Positions 1 through 4,981 of a stretch of DNA of 5,009 nucleotides are shown here, in pieces (position 1 is the stretch's first letter; each line of letters starts with the position of its first letter). The stretch lies in the NCBI GenBank assembly GCA_031280795.1, contig JAITGF010000012.1:1-5009 (forward strand), given 5' to 3'. The position numbers and the translations under genes were made by a program. This DNA is from Candidatus Ancillula prorhinotermitis (GTDB lineage Bacteria > Actinomycetota > Actinomycetes > Actinomycetales > Bifidobacteriaceae). Under the pieces are notes generated by a model, which made no database searches, was not told the DNA's origin, and saw only the letters and a program-made list of their open reading frames with translations.

Positions 1-25
1 CGCTCCTGAACCGAGAGCTCGCTAG
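1..25 (+). CDS. Possible C-terminal end of upstream gene, perhaps N-acetyl-gamma-glutamyl-phosphate reductase (partial)
   Basis: Only the last seven codons would be visible. Reading from base 2 gives A-P-E-P-R-A-R followed by TAG at 23-25. ArgC proteins commonly end in a short GVAP-like tail, and argC normally lies directly upstream of argJ in actinobacteria, so an ArgC ending ...AP plus a short EPRAR extension would fit. This is inference from a very short peptide and from gene order. The other two frames cannot be excluded, and no domain is visible. If correct, argC and argJ are separated by about 318 bases, unusually wide for this operon. Confidence 0.33.
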
Positions 26-31
26 GTTGTC

Positions 32-88
32 AATAGATTTATTTATAGGAACTAAAATTTGCTTTGCAAATTGTAGCATAAATCTATT
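32..88. repeat. Compound inverted repeat A with AATTTGC-TTT-GCAAATT core
   Basis: The outer arms are AATAGATTTAT (32-42) and ATAAATCTATT (78-88), a perfect 11-bp match. The inner arms are AATTTGC (56-62) and GCAAATT (66-72) around a TTT loop, extended below an A/G mismatch by CTA (52-54) with TAG (74-76). A roughly nine-base bulge on the left (43-51) separates the two stems. The element is 57 bases long, the same as element B at 162-218, which contains the same core word. It could be an RNA fold, a DNA cruciform or a regulator-binding palindrome. The sequence alone does not decide. Confidence 0.7.
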
Positions 89-157
89 TTCCAAACTACC
101 TCAAAGTTTATTTTGAAAACACGTGCAAATCTTGGTGTGTCGCCTTCCCAAGCGGGT

Positions 158-175
158 GCGTGCACGCGAAGTTAG
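158..175 (+). repeat. Direct repeat copy 1 (GCGTGCACGCGAAGTTAG)
   Basis: The 15-base word TGCACGCGAAGTTAG at 161-175 recurs exactly at 308-322. In this copy it is preceded by GCG, so that GCGTGCACGC (158-167) forms a 10-bp perfect palindrome. Copy 2 has the same GCGTGCA and TGCACGC halves pulled apart by a hairpin. The shared word is too long to be a likely chance repeat within about 300 bases. Its role is unknown. Confidence 0.65.
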
Positions 176-218
176 CAGAAACAGAGTAATTTGCTTGCAA
201 ATTACCCCTAACTTGTGC
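162..218. repeat. Compound inverted repeat B with GTAATTTGC-TT-GCAAATTAC core
   Basis: The inner stem is a perfect 9-bp palindrome: GTAATTTGC (186-194), TT, GCAAATTAC (197-205). Around it AAGTTAG (169-175) pairs with CTAACTT (208-214), and GCAC (162-165) can pair with GTGC (215-218) across a bulged GCG (166-168). As in element A, the unpaired bases between outer and inner stem sit mostly on the left (176-185, against only two on the right). The total length, 57 bases, equals element A. The AATTTGC/GCAAATT core is shared while the outer arms differ in sequence, which suggests that structure is kept or that the core is a binding site. Confidence 0.7.
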
Positions 219-226
219 CTCGCAGA

Positions 227-260
227 GCTCCGAGTTAAGGCGCGGAGCAGCGCCTTTATT
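227..260 (+). terminator. Terminator-like hairpin with a competing alternative stem
   Basis: AAGGCGC (237-243) pairs with GCGCCTT (250-256) around a six-base loop GGAGCA, followed by TATT. This is a compact GC-rich stem with a short, imperfect T tract, as in a weak intrinsic terminator that could end upstream (argC-side) transcription. An alternative stem, GCTCCG (227-232) with CGGAGC (243-248), uses the loop and one base of the first stem, so the two cannot form together. Such a pair is the basic geometry of an attenuator. I see no short leader peptide or known riboswitch core around it, so attenuation is only a possibility. Confidence 0.42.
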
Positions 261-281
261 AGAATGCACATTTTCTTCTGA

Positions 282-314
282 GCGTGCATAGGGATTTTAT
301 ATCCTTATGCACGC
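282..314. promoter_or_regulatory. Long inverted repeat overlapping the argJ -35 region; candidate ArgR operator
   Basis: GCGTGCATAGGGAT (282-295) pairs with ATCCTTATGCACGC (301-314), a 14-bp stem with one G-T wobble (291/305) and a five-base loop TTTAT. It lies about 30 to 62 bases upstream of the predicted argJ transcription start, so it covers the expected -35 region. The TGCATA/TATGCA half-sites resemble those of ARG boxes bound by ArgR in several bacteria, which often come as two adjacent weak palindromes in an AT-rich setting. This is a resemblance from memory, not a scored match. Alternatives are a transcription terminator or a different regulator's operator. Confidence 0.38.
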
Positions 315-322
315 GAAGTTAG
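282..322 (+). repeat. Direct repeat copy 2, split by a hairpin
   Basis: GCGTGCA (282-288) and TGCACGCGAAGTTAG (308-322) match copy 1 (158-175) except that the shared TGCA is duplicated at the edges of a 19-base segment (289-307), itself an inverted repeat. The simplest reading is that the two copies share ancestry and that the centre of the palindrome in copy 2 was expanded, or in copy 1 collapsed. It also forms the operator-like stem described separately at 282-314. Confidence 0.55.
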
Positions 323-331
323 AAAATGATG

Positions 332-337
332 TATAAT
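332..337 (+). promoter_or_regulatory. -10 box of the argJ promoter (leaderless start)
   Basis: A perfect TATAAT stands at 332-337. A transcription start seven bases past its last T falls at 344, which is exactly the first base of the ATG that best fits the ArgJ N-terminus. This spacing is the hallmark of leaderless genes, common in actinobacteria. There is no Shine-Dalgarno in front of this ATG, which agrees. No good -35 hexamer is seen. The expected position (about 309-314, GCACGC) is inside the inverted repeat at 282-314, so an activator or repressor may act there. Confidence 0.65.
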
Positions 338-343
338 GTACAT

Positions 344-1516
344 ATGAGCGTCACCTATGCAGATGGATTCAGGGCTGCAGGCATCACCGCAGGGCTTAAG
401 CCTAGCGGAAAACCTGACCTTGCCCTGATTGTCAACGACGGGCCTGCGCATAGCGTTGCAGCCACCCTGACACCCAATCGCGCAAGCGCTGCGCCCGTGA
501 ATTACACCAAGCGCATATTGGACACTCCGACACCAAGCGCGCGTGCCGTGCTAGTGAATTCTGGCTCCGCTAACGCCTGCACTGGTAAGACAGGGGAGAA
601 GAACGCGACACTTTCGGCGGAAGCGGTTGCTAAAGCTTTGGGTGTCCAGTCTGAAGAAGTCTTGCTTGCCTCAACTGGTAAGATTGCCGTGCACCTAAAT
701 ATGCCGGCGATGCTAAAAGGCGTAGAAGATATCACCCCGAAGTTATCTGCAAACGCGCAGGCCGGAGTAGATGCTTCGGACGCAATTTGCACTACTGATA
801 CCCACTCCAAACGCGCCCAAATTGAAGGCGATGGTTATAAGATTGGCGGTATGGTCAAAGGCGCGGGTATGATCGCCCCGGCGATGGCCACCATGATTGC
901 TGTCGTCACTACTGATGCAGATGCAAGTAGCGCGGATCTGCAAACTGCACTAAACGCGGCTGTCGATATGAGTTTCAACCGAATCGACTCCGATGGGTGT
1001 ATGTCTACTAACGATACGGTAATCCTGATGGCGTCAGGGGCAAGTAAAACTACACCTGACCTCGACGAGTTCACTGCTAACTTAACCACTGTACTAAAGA
1101 GTCTCGCCCGTCAAATAATCAATGATGCTGAAGGCGCTTCACATGATATTTTGATTCGTGTACAAAATGCTACTAGTGAAGGCGCTGCACTGGCAGTGGC
1201 TCGCGAAGTTTCCCGCTCGAACCTGCTCAAATGTGCCCTTTTCGGTGGTGACCCGAACTGGGGGAGAGTACTAGCTTCGATGGGTGTCGTCCCTGAAAGC
1301 GTTGCTCCATACAAAATGACGCAAGTTGACGTGAAAATTAACGGTGTGCAGGTCTGTCGGGGTGGCAGTATTGGCGATGATGCTTCTGAAGTAGATTTTA
1401 CTGAGCGCGAGATAGTAATTGAGATAGACCTAAAAGCAGGTGTCTTCGAAGCTGAGCTTTGGACTAACGACTTGACTTATGAATATGTTAAGGAAAATGC
1501 GGAGTATTCCACATAG
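344..1516 (+). CDS. argJ: Glutamate N-acetyltransferase / ornithine acetyltransferase ArgJ
   Basis: ArgJ transfers the acetyl group from N-acetylornithine to glutamate in the cyclic arginine pathway. Some ArgJ enzymes also use acetyl-CoA, and which type this is cannot be told here. The protein has 390 residues from the ATG at 344, a normal length. The precursor cuts itself before a threonine: the motif KGAGMIAPAMATM places the cut at A182/T183, with T183 as the new N-terminal nucleophile. Also visible are NSGSANACTG (72-81), STG (110-112, oxyanion hole), STNDT (221-225), GGDPNWGR (301-308) and the C-terminal YVKENAEYST. After STG the sequence is KIA where VIG is usual in the family. In-frame ATGs at 326 and 329 would add six residues, but they overlap or precede the -10 box and have no ribosome-binding site; family alignment also favours MSVTYADGFRAAG as the start. 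The stop TAG touches the argB start. Confidence 0.95.
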   Translation: MSVTYADGFRAAGITAGLKPSGKPDLALIVNDGPAHSVAATLTPNRASAAPVNYTKRILDTPTPSARAVLVNSGSANACTGKTGEKNATLSAEAVAKALGVQSEEVLLASTGKIAVHLNMPAMLKGVEDITPKLSANAQAGVDASDAICTTDTHSKRAQIEGDGYKIGGMVKGAGMIAPAMATMIAVVTTDADASSADLQTALNAAVDMSFNRIDSDGCMSTNDTVILMASGASKTTPDLDEFTANLTTVLKSLARQIINDAEGASHDILIRVQNATSEGAALAVAREVSRSNLLKCALFGGDPNWGRVLASMGVVPESVAPYKMTQVDVKINGVQVCRGGSIGDDASEVDFTEREIVIEIDLKAGVFEAELWTNDLTYEYVKENAEYST

Positions 1517-2542
1517 GTGGAGGAAAGTGAGGTTACCAGCAAAGTAGTGCAAGTAGTCAACAAAACGCAAATCCTTGTAGATTCGTTACCTTGGATTCAG
1601 AATTTTTCGGGCCATATCGTAGTCGTTAAGTATGGCGGTAATGCAATGCTTAGTGAGGAGTTGCAACACTCTTTCGCGCGCGATATTCTGTTTATGCACT
1701 CGGTCGGCATTAAACCAGTGGTCGTGCACGGTGGCGGTCCGCAAATATCGTCAATGCTAAGTAAACTAGGCATCGAGTCCGAGTTTCGTGGCGGTTTTAG
1801 GGTGACTACTGCTGAAGCGATGGATGTTGTGCGGATGGTGTTAACTGGCAAGATTTCGCGGGAGCTAGTCGGCATGATTAATGCTAATTCCCATAATAAA
1901 AAAGGCCTAGCAGTCGGCATTTCCGGGGAGGATGGTGGCATGTTCAAAGCTGTCCGTAAGCTTACACGCGGTTCGCTTGATGAGACGCTAGATTTAGGTC
2001 TAGTCGGCCAGATAGTTTCCGTAGATCCATCTGCTGTGCAAGATTTGCTTGATTCTGGTCGCATTCCAGTGATCTCTACTGTCGCCCCTAGCATCACCGA
2101 CCCCAAGGAAGTGTTAAATGTGAACGCTGATGTCGCTGCTGGTAAACTCGCCGAAGGTCTCAAGGCAAAGAAGTTGGTAATTCTTACCGATGTGGAAGGT
2201 CTGTATGAGAGATACCCTGATAAATCCACTTTGATTTCGCAGATTGGTAGCGATGATCTTGAAGCTATGATGCCAAATTTGCAGACCGGGATGATTCCGA
2301 AGATGCAAGCCTGCCTAGATGCTGTGAAAAATGGCGTTAGTGGCGCTCATATTATCGATGGGCGCGAACCGCACTCACTTTTAGCCGAGATATTCACTGA
2401 TGAAGGAATTGGTACTTATGTAACTTGTGGGTCAAAGTACGAATATGCAAGTGGGCGTACTGACAGCATCGAGAGTGATTCGACAGCCGTAGATGGCGAA
2501 ACATCCGCTAGTGAAGTAGGCGGTCAAAGAGGTGATGTGTGA
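1517..2542 (+). CDS. argB: Acetylglutamate kinase ArgB
   Basis: ArgB phosphorylates N-acetylglutamate with ATP, the usual arginine-feedback-controlled step. Amino-acid-kinase motifs are all present: [10 protein letters not shown] (35-44, K38), HGGGPQ (71-76), GGFRVT (92-97), NVNAD (201-205), LTDVEGLY (223-230) and TGMIPK (257-262, K262). About 30 residues precede the first strand. They resemble the N-terminal helix that links dimers into arginine-sensitive hexamers, so feedback inhibition is likely by inference. After GIGTYVTCG (297-305), where relatives stop, there is a tail of about 36 residues rich in Ser, Asp, Glu and Gly, making 341 residues against roughly 295-300. The GTG start follows the argJ stop with no gap (TAGGTG). 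The only ribosome-binding-like sequence, CGGAG at 1500-1504, is distant, so translational coupling is likely. A GTG at 1547 is a possible later start. Confidence 0.95.
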   Translation: MEESEVTSKVVQVVNKTQILVDSLPWIQNFSGHIVVVKYGGNAMLSEELQHSFARDILFMHSVGIKPVVVHGGGPQISSMLSKLGIESEFRGGFRVTTAEAMDVVRMVLTGKISRELVGMINANSHNKKGLAVGISGEDGGMFKAVRKLTRGSLDETLDLGLVGQIVSVDPSAVQDLLDSGRIPVISTVAPSITDPKEVLNVNADVAAGKLAEGLKAKKLVILTDVEGLYERYPDKSTLISQIGSDDLEAMMPNLQTGMIPKMQACLDAVKNGVSGAHIIDGREPHSLLAEIFTDEGIGTYVTCGSKYEYASGRTDSIESDSTAVDGETSASEVGGQRGDV

Positions 2543-3777
2543 ATTTGTTAGCCAAAAACGACTATGGTGACGACTATTTGCAAGCTTATGGCGAGAGCTA
2601 TATGTTAAATTTCGGGACTCCTAAACTAGTACTGCAGCGCGGTAGTGGTTCAATCGTCTCCGATATTACCGGTAAGGAGTACATCGACTTACTTGGTGGC
2701 ATCGCTGTGAATACTTTAGGGCACGCTAACTCTGAACTTACTGAAGTAATTTCAAGGCAAGCACGTCGTTTGATGCACGTTTCAAATTTCTTCACCACCC
2801 CCGAGCAGGTAAAGCTTGCTAGCAAACTTGCCGATATCTCAAGCTACACGCATCAAGAGGCTTCGAAAACGCGGGTTTTACTTACGAATTCGGGCACGGA
2901 AAGTGTAGAGGGTGCTTTGAAGCTGGTAAAAGAGCATGCCAATAAGCTTAGAAAACCGAACGCGAAAGTGATTGCGCTGACAGGCTCCTTTCATGGTCGC
3001 TCACTTGGTGCGCTTTCATTGACCTACAAACCAAAGTACAGGGAGCCGTTTCAGCCATTAATCCCAAACGTTGAGTTCATCCAAGCCGATGACTTAGCGG
3101 CATTGCACAACGCTTTTAAGACGCCTGTGGCTGGGCTCTTTCTTGAAGTCATTCAGGGTGAGGCTGGTATAATGCCACTTAATGAGAGTTTCATCCAGGC
3201 TGCCCGCGATTTGACTTTTGAGCACGATGCATTGCTTTGTGTTGATGAAGTGCAAACTGGTATAGGGCGGACAGGCAAGTGGTTTGCCTACCAACACCAT
3301 AACATCACCCCTGATGTCATAACGTGTGCCAAGGGCTTAGGGGGAGGTTTCCCGATTGGTGCCATTATCGCCAAAGGTGATGCCGCCGATATTTTTGGGC
3401 CAGGAGATCATGGGACGACCTTTGGTGGCAATCCGCTAGCTTGTGCTACCGCACTGAAAGTACTTGAAATAATTGAGCGCGATGGATTGCTAAATGCTAT
3501 TTCCTCACGTTGCGAGTTCGTGAGTGATGTAGTCAAAAATATGGGGAACCGTTATATTGAAAGCGTTCGCGGTCAAGGCTTGTTGATTGCATTGCAACTA
3601 AACAGCGATTTAAGCATGGAAGTTTATAGTAAAGCGCTTAACCAAGGCGTAATCGTAAACCCTGTGAATGCGAGTTCGATTCGCATTGCGCCGGCTCTAA
3701 ATATCGACTTAATTACGCTGCACAAAGGGTTAAAACTTCTTGACATAGCGATTCGGGAAGTGTTTGAGGGGAGTTAA
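2539..3777 (+). CDS. argD: Acetylornithine aminotransferase ArgD
   Basis: A PLP-dependent class III aminotransferase that makes N-acetylornithine from N-acetylglutamate semialdehyde with glutamate as amino donor; ArgD enzymes often also act as succinyldiaminopimelate aminotransferase. It has 412 residues, close to the family norm. Visible motifs are NSGTES (117-122, phosphate binding), SFHGR (150-154), EVIQGEAG (203-210; the usual form is EPxQGEGG), [13 protein letters not shown] (234-246, with D236 contacting the PLP ring nitrogen), [13 protein letters not shown] (263-275, K265 the Schiff-base lysine), HGTTFGGNP (291-299) and IRIAPAL (381-387, R382 for carboxylate binding). The GTG start overlaps the argB stop as GTGA and is preceded by AGAGGTGAT (2528-2536), a near-complete anti-16S match, which settles the start. 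Coupled expression with argB is expected. Confidence 0.95.
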   Translation: MNLLAKNDYGDDYLQAYGESYMLNFGTPKLVLQRGSGSIVSDITGKEYIDLLGGIAVNTLGHANSELTEVISRQARRLMHVSNFFTTPEQVKLASKLADISSYTHQEASKTRVLLTNSGTESVEGALKLVKEHANKLRKPNAKVIALTGSFHGRSLGALSLTYKPKYREPFQPLIPNVEFIQADDLAALHNAFKTPVAGLFLEVIQGEAGIMPLNESFIQAARDLTFEHDALLCVDEVQTGIGRTGKWFAYQHHNITPDVITCAKGLGGGFPIGAIIAKGDAADIFGPGDHGTTFGGNPLACATALKVLEIIERDGLLNAISSRCEFVSDVVKNMGNRYIESVRGQGLLIALQLNSDLSMEVYSKALNQGVIVNPVNASSIRIAPALNIDLITLHKGLKLLDIAIREVFEGS

Positions 3778-3779
3778 AT

Positions 3780-4868
3780 ATGGTGCACAATTACAAGTTG
3801 ACGCAAAATTCACTTTTGACTAGCGACGGTACAGCGAATGTCAGGCATTTTTTACGTGATGACGACTTAAATCATCAAGAGTATTTAGAAGTTTTAGAGC
3901 TCGCCCTTCATTTTCGTCAAGACTTTTACTATCGCACACCTTATGCAGGTCCGCGCTCGGTGGCGGTGCTTTTCGATAAAAACTCAACGCGCACTAGAGC
4001 ATCATTCGCATCTGGTATCGCACATCTTGGGGGGTACCCGCTGATTATGGATTCTGGGACTTCGCAGATTTCGCGCGGAGAGTCCGTTGCTGATACTGTG
4101 CATGTCCTAGAGCAAATGGTAGACGCGATCGTTTGGCGCACTTTTGGGCAAAGCGTGGTTGAGGAGGCAGCTTTAAATGCAGCGGTCCCAGTGGTCAATG
4201 CCTTAACTGACACCTTTCACCCTTGTCAGGTGTTGGCTGATTTGGCGACTTTAGCTTATTTGTCTGATAACTCCCCGCGCCTTGCCGGAGTAGGGCATGC
4301 TCGCATCACCAATCAATCGGAGCGCCTAAGTGCAGAAGATATAAAACGCAAAGTTCAGAGTATCAAAGGCAAGCATTTAGCATACTTAGGCGATGGTGCA
4401 AACAATATGGCACATTCATACCTTTTAGGGTGCGTGACCGCTGGTGTTAACGTTACGATTTGTTGTCCGAACGAATATTCGCCGTCGAAGAGTATCGTTG
4501 CTGATGCAAGAGAGTTGGCAACGCTAAACGGCTGTCAGGTGGAAGTTACCGACTCGTTGGAGTTTACTAAGGCTGATGTAATCACTACTGACGCCTGGCT
4601 TTCTATGGGTATGGACAAGCAAGACGCTGATCAGCGCGCTGCCGCCTTTGTGAGATACCAGGTCAATGACGCATTGATGGCGCAGCACCCAGACGCTGTC
4701 TTCATGCACTGCTTGCCTGCGTATCGCAATAATGAGGTTACACCAAGCGTGATTGACGGCAAGAAGTCAGCCGTTTTCGTGGAAGCGGGGTTCAGATTAC
4801 ATGCCCAAAAGGCGCTTCTCACGTGGCTAGATGAGCACTCCGAAATACCGCGCTTAAGCAAACCGTAA
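3780..4868 (+). CDS. argF: Ornithine carbamoyltransferase ArgF (with interdomain insertion)
   Basis: ArgF joins carbamoyl phosphate and ornithine to give citrulline, as a cytosolic trimer. Carbamoyl-phosphate motifs are NSTRTR (68-73) and FHPCQVLADL (146-155). Ornithine motifs are DGANNMAHS (205-213), TDAWLSMG (270-277, the SMG loop) and MHCLPA (309-314, C311 catalytic). EAGFRLHAQ (335-343) keeps the arginine R339 but has GF where EN is usual. RHFLRDDDL (22-30) is where mycobacterial homologues begin, so this protein has about 20 extra N-terminal residues. Roughly 30 additional residues lie at about 162-191, between HPCQVLADLATLAYL and the IKGKHLAYLGDG strand, raising the length to 362 against about 310. 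Both extras are in frame. GAGGGGAG (3766-3773) is a strong ribosome-binding site six bases before the ATG. The gap after argD is two bases. Confidence 0.95.
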   Translation: MVHNYKLTQNSLLTSDGTANVRHFLRDDDLNHQEYLEVLELALHFRQDFYYRTPYAGPRSVAVLFDKNSTRTRASFASGIAHLGGYPLIMDSGTSQISRGESVADTVHVLEQMVDAIVWRTFGQSVVEEAALNAAVPVVNALTDTFHPCQVLADLATLAYLSDNSPRLAGVGHARITNQSERLSAEDIKRKVQSIKGKHLAYLGDGANNMAHSYLLGCVTAGVNVTICCPNEYSPSKSIVADARELATLNGCQVEVTDSLEFTKADVITTDAWLSMGMDKQDADQRAAAFVRYQVNDALMAQHPDAVFMHCLPAYRNNEVTPSVIDGKKSAVFVEAGFRLHAQKALLTWLDEHSEIPRLSKP

Positions 4869-4874
4869 GCTCGT

Positions 4875-4907
4875 CTACCTGCGCAAAAAAGGTAGCATCT
4901 TTTATTT
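4875..4907 (+). terminator. Weak intrinsic terminator-like hairpin after argF
   Basis: CTACCT (4875-4880) pairs with AGGTAG (4890-4895) around a nine-base loop, followed within three bases by CTTTTATTTT (4899-4908). It begins seven bases after the argF stop. The stem is short and the T tract is interrupted, so termination may be partial, which would allow some read-through into the following gene. Confidence 0.45.
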
Positions 4908-4929
4908 TGTGTAAGGGTTAATATCGCTT

Positions 4930-4958
4930 TTGCAAAGAAAGTGGGTCTCCGGTATAAT
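4930..4958 (+). promoter_or_regulatory. Sigma-70/SigA-type promoter of the downstream gene
   Basis: TTGCAA at 4930-4935 (four of six matches to TTGACA) and a perfect TATAAT at 4953-4958 are separated by exactly 17 bases, the optimal spacing. The predicted transcription start is near 4965, giving a leader of about 17 bases with the ribosome-binding site in it. The -35 hexamer is embedded in the palindrome TTTGCAAA (4929-4936). Confidence 0.75.
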
Positions 4959-4980
4959 AATAAAAAAGAAAAGGAGACCC
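4943..4980. promoter_or_regulatory. Inverted repeat spanning the promoter and ribosome-binding site of the downstream gene
   Basis: GGGTCTCC (4943-4950) and GGAGACCC (4973-4980) are perfect 8-bp arms, 22 bases apart. The right arm holds the GGAG of the Shine-Dalgarno AAGGAG (4971-4976). The left arm is in the -35/-10 spacer, upstream of the predicted transcription start. RNA from the gene's own promoter would therefore lack the left arm, while RNA reading through from argF would contain both arms and could fold over the ribosome-binding site. Alternatively the repeat may be a DNA operator around the -10 box. Confidence 0.6.
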
Positions 4981-4981
4981 T

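Larger units (their letters stand above)
26..343. other. Structured non-coding region upstream of argJ
   Basis: I find no convincing gene here. The only open frame of note is a 62-codon one on the minus strand (289-101). It is rich in Arg, Lys, Leu and Cys, has no recognisable motif, and runs through the inverted repeats, so I treat it as chance. The stretch looks more AT-rich than the arg genes and is dense in dyad symmetry: compound hairpins at 32-88 and 162-218, a terminator-like hairpin at 237-256, a long perfect-looking stem at 282-314, and a smaller one (TCAAA 101-105 with TTTGA 112-116). It probably holds the end of upstream transcription and the promoter/operator of the argJBDF block. 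An additional small RNA is possible but not shown. Confidence 0.7.

Noticed and set aside
101..116. Small hairpin TCAAA/TTTGA as a separate regulatory element
   Set aside because: A five-base AT-rich stem is expected by chance in DNA of this composition.
101..289. 62-codon open frame on the minus strand upstream of argJ
   Set aside because: It runs through several inverted repeats, its composition is that of translated structural repeats (many Arg, Lys, Leu and Cys), it has no motif and no convincing ribosome-binding site.
326..343. ATG at 326 or 329 as the argJ start
   Set aside because: No ribosome-binding site is present, the -10 box lies at 332-337, and family alignment fits the start at 344. 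It is kept only as an alternative.
26..343. CRISPR array or tRNA gene in the repeat-rich upstream region
   Set aside because: The repeats are only two copies with irregular spacing and no spacer pattern, and no cloverleaf with a TTCRA-type T arm can be drawn.
1597..2229. 210-codon antisense frame inside argB
   Set aside because: It is long, but it lies wholly within a well-conserved kinase gene. Its protein is Ser/Thr/Pro-rich with no recognisable domain, as expected of a codon-bias shadow.
3780..3842. A later start for argF near the RHFLRDDDL stretch, matching mycobacterial ArgF
   Set aside because: There is no in-frame ATG or GTG next to it (the ATG at 3838 is out of frame), while the ATG at 3780 has a strong Shine-Dalgarno six bases upstream.
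4263..4352. The ArgF insertion as a frameshift, intein or mobile insertion
   Set aside because: It is too short for an intein, the reading frame is continuous, no terminal repeats are evident, and base use looks like the rest of the gene.
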